Under the pieces are notes generated by a model. That model was given only the letters and a program-made list of their open reading frames with translations, searched no databases and was not told the origin of the DNA. This document shows, piece after piece, positions 25,293-33,648 of a DNA stretch of 64,000 bases; positions within the stretch are counted from its first letter, which is position 1; each line of letters starts with the position of its first letter. Both the position numbers and the translations under genes were made by a program. This stretch comes from Nocardia arizonensis. GTDB taxonomy: Bacteria; Actinomycetota; Actinomycetes; Mycobacteriales; Mycobacteriaceae. The DNA is taken from the NCBI RefSeq assembly GCF_001310275.1, contig NZ_LGYZ01000121.1, positions 1 to 64,000 of the forward strand, given 5' to 3'.

Positions 25293-26030
25293 ATGCGCGA
25301 GCTGTATGTGATCGGTATCGGCGCCGGCGATCCCGACCAGGTGACGATGCAGGCGGTGAAGGCCATGCGCCGGGTCGATGTGTTCTTCGTCGTCGGCAAG
25401 GGCGAGGCGAAGCGGGAACTGGTCGACGTGCGCGCCGCTATATTGGGCGAACACCTCGACCGGCCCTATCGCGTCGTCGAGATCACGGACCCGCCGCGCG
25501 ACTGGGCGCCCGGCGACTACCGCGGCGTCGTGGAGGACTGGCACGAACGGCGTTCGGCCCTGCTGGAATCGGCCTTCGCCGCGGTCGAGGGGGTCGGCGG
25601 CATCCTGGTCTGGGGCGACCCCTCGCTCTACGACAGCACCCTGCGCATGGTCGAGCGCGTGCTGGCCCGCGGCGCGATCGAATTCGACTACGAGGTGATT
25701 CCGGGGATCACCAGCGCGCAGGCGCTCGCCGCTCGGCACCGCATGGTGCTGCACGACATCGGCGAACCCGTGCACATCACCACCGGGCGCAGATTGCGCG
25801 AGGACGGGCTGGGCGAATCCGCGTTGGTCATGCTCGACGGTGACTGTTCCTTCACCGAGGTGCCCGGCGCCGATATCCACATCTGGTGGGGCGCCTACCT
25901 GGGAATGCCCGACGAGGTGCTGATCGAGGGGCCGCTGCGCGAGGTGGAGGACGATATCGTCGCGACCCGGTCCCGGCTGCGTGCGGCCAAGGGCTGGATC
26001 ATGGATATCTACCTGCTCAGGCGCGGGTGA
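25293..26030 (+). CDS. cobF: Precorrin-6A synthase (deacetylating)
   Basis: 245 residues, a SAM-dependent tetrapyrrole methylase of the aerobic cobalamin pathway. The N-terminal VIGIGAGDPDQVTMQAVKAM motif, WGDPSLYDSTLRMVERV and YEVIPGITSAQALAARH are family signatures, and the length fits CobF. CobF methylates precorrin-5 at C1 with loss of the acetyl group. No other cobalamin gene is in the window. It is divergent from thyA across 59 bases. Confidence 0.9.
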   Translation: MRELYVIGIGAGDPDQVTMQAVKAMRRVDVFFVVGKGEAKRELVDVRAAILGEHLDRPYRVVEITDPPRDWAPGDYRGVVEDWHERRSALLESAFAAVEGVGGILVWGDPSLYDSTLRMVERVLARGAIEFDYEVIPGITSAQALAARHRMVLHDIGEPVHITTGRRLREDGLGESALVMLDGDCSFTEVPGADIHIWWGAYLGMPDEVLIEGPLREVEDDIVATRSRLRAAKGWIMDIYLLRRG

Positions 26031-26091
26031 GAGCCCGGGTCGGGCTTGTTCGGCAGGCCGATTGTCGGTGGTCGCGGGTAGCCTGACCATC

Positions 26092-26961
26092 GTGCCCGAA
26101 CTACCCGAAGTGGAGGCGTTGGCCCAGTTCCTGCGGGAACACGCGGTCGGCGCGGTGGTCGGGCGTATCGATGTGGGGGCGCTGAGCGCGGTCAAGACCT
26201 TCGATCCGCCGGTCACGGCGCTGTCGGGACGCGATGTCACCGGCGCGGGCCGCTGGGGGAAATTCCTGGGGATGGATTGCGGCGGGCTGTGGATGATCAC
26301 CCACCTCTCGCGCGGGGGCTGGCTGCGCTGGATCGATGAGCCGAGCCCCACGCCCCCCAAGCCGGGCGGTAAGAGTCCGCTGGCGCTGCGGGTGCGCTTC
26401 TTCACCCCCGAGGGCGCGACACCCGCCATCGACCTCACCGAGGCGGGCACCAAGAAGCGGCTCGCGGTCTACGTCGTGGACGATCCCGAACTGGTGCCGG
26501 GAATCGCCAAACTCGGCCCCGACGCGCTCGACGTCACCGAGGAGCGGTTCATCGAGATAATGCGCGGCACCTCCCAGCGCATCAAGACCGCCATCGTCGA
26601 CCAGAGCCTCATCGCCGGAATCGGCAATGCCTACTCCGACGAGATCCTGCACATGGCCAAGGTCTCGCCGTTCGCCAATACGGCCACCATGTCCGAGGCG
26701 AAGACGGCCGAACTCTACGAGTCCATGCGCGCGGTACTCACCGATGCGGTGGCCCGCTCGGTCGGCCAGGACGCGGCCCGGCTCAAGGGCGAGAAGCGTT
26801 CCGGTATGCGGGTGCACGCGCGCACCGGCATGCCGTGTCCGGTGTGCGGTGACACCGTCCGCGAGGTGTCCTACGCCGAGCGGTCCTTCCAGTACTGCCC
26901 GACCTGCCAGACCGGCGGCAAGGTGCTCGCCGACCGGCGCATGTCCCGGCTGCTGAAATAG
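26092..26961 (+). CDS. Fpg/Nei-family DNA glycosylase/AP lyase
   Basis: 289 residues from GTG 26092. The N-terminus PELPEVE supplies the catalytic Pro (after Met removal) and Glu. The middle has the H2TH region (IVDQSLIAGIGNAYSDEIL), and the C-terminus has a four-Cys zinc finger (CPVC ... CPTC) with the Arg-containing hairpin. Such enzymes excise oxidized bases. Fpg and Nei2 paralogues are hard to separate by eye; the PPKPGGKSPLALRVRFFTPEG insert recalls the actinobacterial Fpg/Nei subfamily without a fixed name. Monocistronic in appearance. Confidence 0.88.
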   Translation: MPELPEVEALAQFLREHAVGAVVGRIDVGALSAVKTFDPPVTALSGRDVTGAGRWGKFLGMDCGGLWMITHLSRGGWLRWIDEPSPTPPKPGGKSPLALRVRFFTPEGATPAIDLTEAGTKKRLAVYVVDDPELVPGIAKLGPDALDVTEERFIEIMRGTSQRIKTAIVDQSLIAGIGNAYSDEILHMAKVSPFANTATMSEAKTAELYESMRAVLTDAVARSVGQDAARLKGEKRSGMRVHARTGMPCPVCGDTVREVSYAERSFQYCPTCQTGGKVLADRRMSRLLK

Positions 26962-26965
26962 TCGC

Positions 26966-28468
26966 TCAGGTCAGGCTCGGCATGCGGATGCGCTGCCAGG
27001 CCAGCCGGGCCTCCCGATCGGGATCGATCTCGAGCCGCGTCGGGCTGTCGATGACGAGGGTGCTCCTGCGGGCCTCGGTGTAGGCGGGCCAGGACGGCAA
27101 CGGCGTTCCGGTACGGGCGAATTCGAGCCAGTTGTCCTGGAACTGCCTGGTCACCGTCGCAAGTCCGCGTCGGCCGCCCGCCGCGGTGAGCGCGCGGCCG
27201 AAGGCCGAATCGCCCGCGCCGAAGACCGGGATGAGGTCGGTGGCGTGGGTCGCGCCGACGCCGGCGAGATGAAGGGCGCGCGGGGCGAAGTCGTAGCGGT
27301 AGGCGTAGGTGGGCGCGTGGCGGCTGTGCCCTTCCATCACGGTGACCGAGGGCCGCCAGAAGACGTAGTCGCCGCCCGCGCGGATCGCCGCCCGCGGCGC
27401 CGGGAAGCCCGGATAGGCGGCCAGCACCCGTTCGGTGGCCTCCTCGCCGAATTCGGCCAGCGCGGCGCGCAGCCGATCAGGACGGGTGGGCAGTTTGTCG
27501 GCGAATCTGGCGAACAGCGCGCCCTCGTCGCGGCACGTGCCGATGATGAGCGGTACCCGCTGGGCCGTGCCCGCGGTGATCGCGTCGATCGGCGACCGCG
27601 GCAGGTACTCGCCGTCGACCACGGGGGCCGCCGGGAACAGACCGGGGCGTTCGTCGAGCACCGTGCCGATGGCCTTGGCGACCGCCCTGCGGATCTCGTG
27701 TGCCGAGGCGTCCGACAGCGCGTGCGCGGCGGTCTCGGCGGTGGCCCCGAGTGCGCTCACGCAGCGACGGGCGAACAGGCGCGCGTCGTCGGCGGTCATC
27801 GACCAGTCCGCCGGTGCGCTCTGGGCGATGGCGCGGTGGAACAGACCCCGCGCGTCCGGGGTCGCCATCAGTGACAGCACCGCGTGCGCGCCCGCGGATT
27901 CGCCGAAGATCGTGACATTGTCCGGATCTCCGCCGAAGGCGGCGATGTTCTCGCGCACCCACCGCAGGGCGGCGACCTGGTCGCGCAGCCCGAGATTCCC
28001 GTCGAAGGGCCGCTCGGGCGTGCCGAATTCGCTGAAGTCGACATAGCCGAAGGCGCCGAGCCGGTAGTTCATCGACACCACGACGACATCGCCGCGCAGG
28101 GCCAGTCGCGAACCCGAGTACAGCCCGAGCGCCGAGGTGCCCATGACGTAGCCGCCGCCGTGGATGAACACCATCACCGGACGCGGCGTGCCGGACCGTT
28201 CCGCCGGCGCGGTGACATTGAGTGTCAGACAGTCCTCGCTGGTCGGCTGGAACTGTCTCGGCCCGATGCGCGCGCCGCCGCGGTGCTGAACCGAGGCGAA
28301 GCGGAAGGCCGTGGCCTCGCGCACACCGCTCCACGGCCGGACCGGCTGCGGGGCTCGAAATCGCATGTCGCCGACGGGTGCAGCGGCATAGGGCAGGGAA
28401 CGCCAGCGAAGAACGCGGCGGCCCCGGTGACCGCGGACGACTCCGTCGGCGGTCGTGATGTCGGTCAT
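26966..28468 (-). CDS. Type-B carboxylesterase/lipase
   Basis: 500 residues. The oxyanion motif VFIHGGGYVMG and the nucleophile elbow GESAGAHAVLS (catalytic Ser) follow SEDCLTLNVTAP, as in p-nitrobenzyl-esterase-like enzymes; a Glu in GTCRDEGALF and a His in GVGATHATDLIPVFG probably complete the triad. No signal peptide is seen, so it should be cytosolic. In-frame ATGs at 28468 and 28477 are both usable. Its 3' end is 4 bases from the convergent glycosylase stop. The natural substrate is unknown. Confidence 0.9.
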   Translation of the reverse strand: MTDITTADGVVRGHRGRRVLRWRSLPYAAAPVGDMRFRAPQPVRPWSGVREATAFRFASVQHRGGARIGPRQFQPTSEDCLTLNVTAPAERSGTPRPVMVFIHGGGYVMGTSALGLYSGSRLALRGDVVVVSMNYRLGAFGYVDFSEFGTPERPFDGNLGLRDQVAALRWVRENIAAFGGDPDNVTIFGESAGAHAVLSLMATPDARGLFHRAIAQSAPADWSMTADDARLFARRCVSALGATAETAAHALSDASAHEIRRAVAKAIGTVLDERPGLFPAAPVVDGEYLPRSPIDAITAGTAQRVPLIIGTCRDEGALFARFADKLPTRPDRLRAALAEFGEEATERVLAAYPGFPAPRAAIRAGGDYVFWRPSVTVMEGHSRHAPTYAYRYDFAPRALHLAGVGATHATDLIPVFGAGDSAFGRALTAAGGRRGLATVTRQFQDNWLEFARTGTPLPSWPAYTEARRSTLVIDSPTRLEIDPDREARLAWQRIRMPSLT

Positions 28469-28490
28469 TGCCACCATCCGTCGATGGTAC

Positions 28491-29930
28491 TCAGCCGCGC
28501 CGTGCCTCCAACAGACGCAACCAGAATTCACTGATCGTCGGATAGGCGGGCACCGCGTGCCACAGGGTGTCCAGTGGAACCCGGCCCACAACGGCGATGG
28601 TGGCGGCGTGCAGCTGTTCGCCGACGTCCGGGCCGACGAAGGTCGCGCCGAGCAATGTCTCGGTGGCGGTGTCGACGACCAGTGCGGCACGTCCGGCGTA
28701 GTCGTCGCGCGCCAGCGCCGAACCGGCCACCGCGATATCGAGTTCCACCGTCTCCACGGCGTGACCCGCGCGGCGCGCGGCGGCCTCGCTGAGCCCGACG
28801 GCGGCGACCTCGGGATCGGTGAAGATCACCTGCGGCACCTGTGCGTGGTCGGCCGACGCCGTGAATCGCCGACCTTCCAGCGGCAGCCCCCGCGCCCGCG
28901 CCGCGATGACATCGCCGCAGATCCGCGCCTGGTATTTGCCCATATGCGTGAGCAGCGCGCGGTGGTTGACATCGCCGACCGCGTAAAGCCACGCACCGTC
29001 GACTCCGCGAACGGTCAGCGCGTCGTCGACCTCGACGTATCCGGGCGGCAGGCCGACCGACGCGAGACCGAGTCCGTCGGTCGCGGGTGTGCGTCCGGCG
29101 GCGACCACGATCTCGTCGGCCTCCAGCGTGCCCGCGTGCGCACCCCGCACCTCGACGGTCACCGGGCCGCCGTGTATCCGGCCCTCGCCGGTGTCCTTCG
29201 CGTCGACCCGAGTGACCGATGCCGGTTCCGAATCGAACAGGACGCGCACACCGGCCGCGCTCAGTCCGGCGGCCACCCGCTCGCCCGCGAACGGTTCAAC
29301 CGAGGCGAGTAGGCGCGATCCGCGCACCAGCATGGTTACCCGCGCGCCGAGCGCATTGAGCCAGGTCGCGGACTCGCACGCCACCACGCCGCCGCCGATG
29401 ATCACCACGCGGCCGGGCACATCGTGCAGATTGGTGGCGTCGCGCGAGATCCACGGCAGCGCCGCGCGCAGGCCGGGGACATCGGGTACGGCCGCGCGGG
29501 TTCCGGTCGCCAGCACTACGGCGTGGCGGGCGCGCAGGGTGCGCCCGCCGACCTCGACCAGGCGCTCGCCCGCAAGACGCCCGTCGCCGCGAATGATCTC
29601 GATGCGATTGTCGCGGGCCCATCGGACCTGCGAACTGTCGTCGTGATCGTGCACGAATTCGTCGCGGCGGCGCAACACCGCGGCAACGTCGAGCGGTGCG
29701 GCGGTGATTCCGGGCATGGCGCGGGCCGCGGCCAGTACGTGGCCCGGGCGCAGCAGCGCCTTGCTCGGTATGCAGGCCCAGTAGGAGCATTCGCCGCCGA
29801 CCAGTTCCCGTTCGACGATGGCGGCGGTGCGCGCGCTGTTCGCGATGGCGTAGGCGGCCGCGTTCTCACCCGCGGGCCCACCGCCGATCACGATCACGTC
29901 GAATTCGGCGGCGGGGACCGTCGAGGTCAC
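28491..29930 (-). CDS. FAD/NAD(P) disulfide oxidoreductase, dihydrolipoyl-dehydrogenase-like
   Basis: 479 residues. An FAD-binding GGGPAGENAA motif, a redox Cys pair in GGECSYWACIPSK (CxxxxC), a second NAD(P) Rossmann motif IIGGGVVACESATWL and the FAD motif LYAVGDVN are present. The C-terminal catalytic HxxPT-SE box reads AYPTISE, with Tyr where lipoamide dehydrogenases have the proton-relay His, so true Lpd activity is doubtful; the protein belongs to a mercuric-reductase-like side family common in actinobacteria. The GTG start overlaps the stop of the DUF2630 gene by 4 bases, defining a two-gene operon. Confidence 0.88.
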   Translation of the reverse strand: MTSTVPAAEFDVIVIGGGPAGENAAAYAIANSARTAAIVERELVGGECSYWACIPSKALLRPGHVLAAARAMPGITAAPLDVAAVLRRRDEFVHDHDDSSQVRWARDNRIEIIRGDGRLAGERLVEVGGRTLRARHAVVLATGTRAAVPDVPGLRAALPWISRDATNLHDVPGRVVIIGGGVVACESATWLNALGARVTMLVRGSRLLASVEPFAGERVAAGLSAAGVRVLFDSEPASVTRVDAKDTGEGRIHGGPVTVEVRGAHAGTLEADEIVVAAGRTPATDGLGLASVGLPPGYVEVDDALTVRGVDGAWLYAVGDVNHRALLTHMGKYQARICGDVIAARARGLPLEGRRFTASADHAQVPQVIFTDPEVAAVGLSEAAARRAGHAVETVELDIAVAGSALARDDYAGRAALVVDTATETLLGATFVGPDVGEQLHAATIAVVGRVPLDTLWHAVPAYPTISEFWLRLLEARRG

Positions 29931-30172
29931 TGCAAGTAGCCCTCGACCTGGCGCGGCGAGCTGACCTGCGCGTCCTCCGGTGAGGACCCGGCGTCGATGC
30001 GGGCCCGCCGCTGCCGCAGCAGATCCCAGCACTGGTCGAGCATGACCTCCAATTCCGCCAGCCGCTGCCGTTCGGTCACCGGGTCGACCTCGCCCGAGGT
30101 CGCCTTGGACCGCAGGGCGTGCTCGTCGTCGACCAGTTGCTTGATGCGTGCCAGGATGTCCTGTTCGGTCAT
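29927..30172 (-). CDS. DUF2630-family small protein
   Basis: 81 residues, highly charged and helical: ILARIKQLVDDEHALRSK followed by the QRLAELEVMLDQCWDLLRQRRAR segment, the hallmark of the actinobacterial DUF2630 family. The function is unknown; the two helices suggest an antiparallel coiled-coil. ATG 30172 is preferred; an in-frame ATG at 30181 is possible. It is coupled to the downstream flavin oxidoreductase by a GTGA overlap. Confidence 0.85.
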   Translation of the reverse strand: MTEQDILARIKQLVDDEHALRSKATSGEVDPVTERQRLAELEVMLDQCWDLLRQRRARIDAGSSPEDAQVSSPRQVEGYLQ

Positions 30173-30182
30173 GCGGACCATG

Positions 30183-31592
30183 CTACGACCGCGACCCGCG
30201 CGCGGCACCGCCGTCGGCGCTGGCCAGGCAGTTCGCGGCCAGCGTCGCCGCGACCGCCAAATCGTCGTGGTCGAGCGCGGCGTAGCCGATCGCGACGCCG
30301 AAGCTGTGCCGACGGTGACCGGCCGCGCCCAGATGGTGGCGGCTCAAGCCGTCGAGGGCGAGACTCACGTCGTGACCCGCGGCGACCGCGCGCTCCTCGG
30401 CCGCCTCGGACGCGAGCGGGACGACGACGTGTGACCCGGCCGCGTCGCCGACGACCTCGAGACCCCGTTCGCGCAGCGCGCCGACCACCAGTTCCCGGCG
30501 CGGGGGGAGTATGCGACGCAGTCTGCGCAGATGGCGGGCCAGATCGCCCGCGCGGGCGAATTCGAGCAACACCGCCTGCCCGGCCGGACTCGCTCCGGTG
30601 CCGGTGCGATCCCGGTGGGCCAGCACCGCGTCGGCGATCCGGGGCGCCGCGACCAGCCAGCCGACGCCGAGCGCGGGGGACAGGATCTTGCTCGTGGTGC
30701 CGAGGTGCACGACGACGTCGGGAGCCATCGCGGCGAGCAAGGGCAAAGGAGCCTTGTCATAACGTAATTCGCCATCGTAGTCGTCCTCGATGACGAGCAT
30801 GCCCGCACGTCTGGCGAATTCGACCAGCTCGACGCGGCGGGACGCGGGCATGCGCGCGCCGAGCGGGAACTGGTGGGCCGGAGTGCAATACACCGCGGCG
30901 AGGTCGGGTGGGAGCAGGTCGACGCGGAGTCCGTCGGCGTCGACCGGGATCGGGCGCACTTCGATACCCGCCGCGCGCAGGGCGCCCGCGGCGCGCTGGT
31001 AGCCCGGATCCTCGATGGCGACGAGGTCGCCGGGACGCAGCAGCGCGGCCGCGAGTTCGCCCACGGCGGAGCTGGTTCCGGCGGTCGCGAGTACGACGGT
31101 GTCACTGCCCGCGCCGAGTCCGCGGTGGCGCAGCAGGTGTTCGGCGACAGCGGTGCGGAACTCCGGCTCGCCCGCGCGGTTCTTGCGGGTCAGCGGTGCG
31201 GGATCGGCGGCCGCGCGCCAGGCCCGACGCCACGCGGCCCGATCTATTGCCGCCACGCACGGCGCGCCGGGGAACAGGTCGTAGTGGTCGGCTCGCTCCG
31301 CGGTGACGCGGGGGTCGTCGCCGCGTGCGGCGGCGGTCGTCGGCGCCGTGGTCAGGTAGGTGCCCGCGCCGCGCTTGCCGGTGATCCAGCCCTCGGCGTG
31401 GAGTTGGTCATAGGCGGCGGCGACCACCGTGCGGCTGACCCCGAGCCGCTGGGCGAGGGCACGGGTGGAGGGCAGCCGGTCACGGGCGCGCAGGACTCCG
31501 CCCGCCGCCGCCGCGCGCAGACCGTCGGCGATCTGCACCGACAGCGGTTCGGCGCGGGCGCGGTCGACCGTGAGGGGAAGGTCGTCGAACAT
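30183..31592 (-). CDS. MocR/PdxR-type GntR regulator with aminotransferase domain
   Basis: 469 residues. Residues about 5-75 are a GntR winged helix (SVQIADGLRAAAAGGVLRARDRLPSTRALAQRLGVSRTVVAAAYDQL), followed by a fold-type-I aminotransferase-like domain with the PLP Lys in LGTTSKILSPALGVGW and the Asp of VIEDDYDGEL. MocR proteins use PLP or an amino-acid adduct as signal, commonly to regulate vitamin B6 or amine genes. It is divergent from a pyridoxamine-phosphate-oxidase-fold gene, and the 92-base gap holds direct and inverted repeats of the kind MocR proteins bind. Confidence 0.92.
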   Translation of the reverse strand: MFDDLPLTVDRARAEPLSVQIADGLRAAAAGGVLRARDRLPSTRALAQRLGVSRTVVAAAYDQLHAEGWITGKRGAGTYLTTAPTTAAARGDDPRVTAERADHYDLFPGAPCVAAIDRAAWRRAWRAAADPAPLTRKNRAGEPEFRTAVAEHLLRHRGLGAGSDTVVLATAGTSSAVGELAAALLRPGDLVAIEDPGYQRAAGALRAAGIEVRPIPVDADGLRVDLLPPDLAAVYCTPAHQFPLGARMPASRRVELVEFARRAGMLVIEDDYDGELRYDKAPLPLLAAMAPDVVVHLGTTSKILSPALGVGWLVAAPRIADAVLAHRDRTGTGASPAGQAVLLEFARAGDLARHLRRLRRILPPRRELVVGALRERGLEVVGDAAGSHVVVPLASEAAEERAVAAGHDVSLALDGLSRHHLGAAGHRRHSFGVAIGYAALDHDDLAVAATLAANCLASADGGAARGSRS

Positions 31593-31615
31593 GTGCGTCT
31601 CGGTTCCGCGGAGTG

Positions 31616-31662
31616 GAATTGGACCGTGAGAATACCGTCGAATTGGCACTTCGACGATGCCA
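31616..31662. promoter_or_regulatory. Candidate MocR operator region in the divergent promoter
   Basis: GAATTGG occurs as a direct repeat at 31616-31622 and 31640-31646, 24 bases apart (about two helical turns). An inverted repeat TGGCA (31644-31648) / TGCCA (31658-31662) overlaps the second copy. Direct repeats spaced by whole helical turns are typical of MocR/PdxR sites. Confidence 0.5.
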
Positions 31663-31684
31663 CTTTCGGCCCGATCCTGGATAC

Positions 31685-32497
31685 ATGACCACGAGCACCG
31701 GCCATCGTCTCCCGCTGTCGCCCACTCCTAGAACCACGCTGAACCGCGGTAAGGAACGCGGTCGCACCGATCGGTCCGAACTGGACGCGGTACTCGACGC
31801 CGGACTCGTCTGCCATCTCGGTGTGGTGCTCGGCGGGTCCCCCGTCGTACTGCCCACCGCGTACGGCCGCGACGGTGACACCCTCTACCTGCACGGGTCC
31901 ACCGGCGCGGGAAATCTCCGTGCCGCGCCGGCCGGTGATATCTCGGTCGCGGTCACGCTGGTCGACGGTGTCGTCTATGCCCGTTCCGCCATGCACTTCT
32001 CGATGAACTACCGCTCGGCGGTGGTTCGGGGCCGCGCCGTCGAGGTCACCGATCAGGCCGAACGCGTGCACGGGCTGCGCGTCATCGTGGAACACGCCGC
32101 TCCCGGCTCCTGGGATCGGGTGCGCCCGCCGAACAAGAAGGAAATGGCGGCCACCGCGGTGCTGTCCCTCGACCTCACCGAAGCGTCGGTCAAGGTCCGT
32201 ACCGGAGGCCCCAAGGACGACGCGGACGATATCGCCGCTGGCGGCGTCTGGGCGGGGGTCGTGCCGCTGCGCCAGGTCTGGGACACGCCCGTACCGTCCG
32301 ACGACCTGGAGCCCGAGGTCGCGGTTCCATCCGATGTGCGCGACAGAGCGCTGAACTCGGCGACCCGGTCCGAAGGGGCCGACCGCTTCGGGCTACCAGA
32401 ATTCGAGCGGAACACCGATGGGCGACGTCACCTCGGAGACCAGTTTCCGCAGCGTCGCGGGGGTGGGGATGCGGCCGGGGTCGAGGGCGACCAGTGA
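31685..32497 (+). CDS. Flavin-binding pyridoxamine 5'-phosphate oxidase-fold protein
   Basis: 270 residues. The split-barrel FMN fold is recognisable in LDAGLVCHLGVVLGGSPVVLPTAYGRDGDTLYLHGS, AVTLVDGVVYARSAMHFSMNYRSAVVRGRAVEV and RVIVEHAAPGSWDRVRPPNKKEMAATAVLSLDL. Family members are usually 210-235 residues; the last 35 (from about FGLPEF) overlap the 3' end of the convergent acyltransferase gene by 105 bases and may be read-through sequence created by loss of an earlier stop. The divergent MocR gene probably regulates it. The activity is unknown. Confidence 0.85.
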   Translation: MTTSTGHRLPLSPTPRTTLNRGKERGRTDRSELDAVLDAGLVCHLGVVLGGSPVVLPTAYGRDGDTLYLHGSTGAGNLRAAPAGDISVAVTLVDGVVYARSAMHFSMNYRSAVVRGRAVEVTDQAERVHGLRVIVEHAAPGSWDRVRPPNKKEMAATAVLSLDLTEASVKVRTGGPKDDADDIAAGGVWAGVVPLRQVWDTPVPSDDLEPEVAVPSDVRDRALNSATRSEGADRFGLPEFERNTDGRRHLGDQFPQRRGGGDAAGVEGDQ

Positions 32498-33643
32498 AAG
32501 CGCGTAGTTGTCGCCACTGCGGCACAGGTATCCCGACAGACGGGTGCGCGGGAGGGTCGTGAGTCCGGGGTGGATGGCGCGGGCGGCGACTCCGGTGCGC
32601 CGGTGCGGGCCTAGTGCGGTCAGGGTATCGGGCAGCGCTCCGATATTGGAGCACAGGATGTCCCGTTCGCCCGCCCCGGCGGCGAGTACGGCCGACCAGC
32701 GGTCGGGCAGCACCTGGAGTATCTGTTCCGGCATACCGCCGGGCGCGGTCATGCGGTGCTCGTAGGCGGTACGGGCCTTCTCGCGAATGCTCGCGGGAGT
32801 GTCGGCGCGGGTGAGCGCGGTCTGGGTCATGGCAAGGTCGTTGTCCACGCGGGGTTCGTCGCGGGTGTCGACGGGCAGACTCGCCTCGATGGTCGGCTCG
32901 GGGAATCCCGCGGCCCACAGGATCGACGCGACGAGCCAGATGAACAGGCTGTTGGAGGTGCCACCCAAGGCCGCGGCCGCGCCGTCGCATTCACGCACTG
33001 GGAACTGGACCACGATCCCGACGGGCGGGCCGGACGCGGCGGGGCGACGCGGTGGGGCGGCCGGACGCGGTGGAATCCCCCGCGGCAGCGCGCGTGCGAC
33101 GCCGTGCAGGACCATCGCCCACTGGCCTCCGGCGTCGGCCCAATCCGATCCGGCGGTCAGCGCGACGGCGTGGCGATCCGGTTCGGCCCGTAGCGCTTCA
33201 TCGATCGCGATGACCAGCGCGCGCCCGTCGGCGAGGGCGTGCGAACAGGTCAGACTCACGGCCGAACCGCCGTCGTCGAGTGGGACCGCCGCGAGTCGCC
33301 AGCCGGGGCCGAATTCGGGATCGAGGTCATCGCCGCAAGTGTCGGCCCAGGTCAGCAGGGCGGAAGCGGGGATGGGCCGGTCCTCGACGGTGAGCGGATG
33401 GGCGCGGATCGTGCGTCGCCAGCGCGGCCGCGCCCCCGGCACCGAGGGGCGGATCACCCGGCGACCAAGCGGCCCGGTGCGCAACGCGGCGTGCACCTGT
33501 TCGAGCAGGCGGCGATCTACGCGGTCGGCCGTGCGCCAGAGTCCTTGCAGGACAATGGGTGTGCCGTATCCGCGATGGGTGCGCAGGAATATCTCGTCGA
33601 CCACAGTCAGCCGCTCGGGCGCGGCTGTCCGACTGTCGCGCAC
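32393..33643 (-). CDS. Condensation/acyltransferase-superfamily protein (WES/DGAT- or PapA-like)
   Basis: 416 residues from GTG 33641-33643. The SHALADG motif near residue 133 is the HxxxDG active-site box of CoA-dependent acyltransferases; RLTVVDEIFLRTH at the start resembles the MSPxDxxFL-type opening of wax-ester synthases. Later, ASLPVDTRDEPRVDNDLAMTQTAL and LCSNIGALPDTLTALG match the NxG/solvent-channel region. It lies 5 bases downstream of the crotonase gene on the same strand, so they are probably co-transcribed. Its 3' end overlaps the convergent flavin-protein gene by 105 bases. Acyl donor and acceptor are unknown. Confidence 0.78.
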   Translation of the reverse strand: MRDSRTAAPERLTVVDEIFLRTHRGYGTPIVLQGLWRTADRVDRRLLEQVHAALRTGPLGRRVIRPSVPGARPRWRRTIRAHPLTVEDRPIPASALLTWADTCGDDLDPEFGPGWRLAAVPLDDGGSAVSLTCSHALADGRALVIAIDEALRAEPDRHAVALTAGSDWADAGGQWAMVLHGVARALPRGIPPRPAAPPRRPAASGPPVGIVVQFPVRECDGAAAALGGTSNSLFIWLVASILWAAGFPEPTIEASLPVDTRDEPRVDNDLAMTQTALTRADTPASIREKARTAYEHRMTAPGGMPEQILQVLPDRWSAVLAAGAGERDILCSNIGALPDTLTALGPHRRTGVAARAIHPGLTTLPRTRLSGYLCRSGDNYALSLVALDPGRIPTPATLRKLVSEVTSPIGVPLEFW

Positions 33644-33648
33644 CGTAT

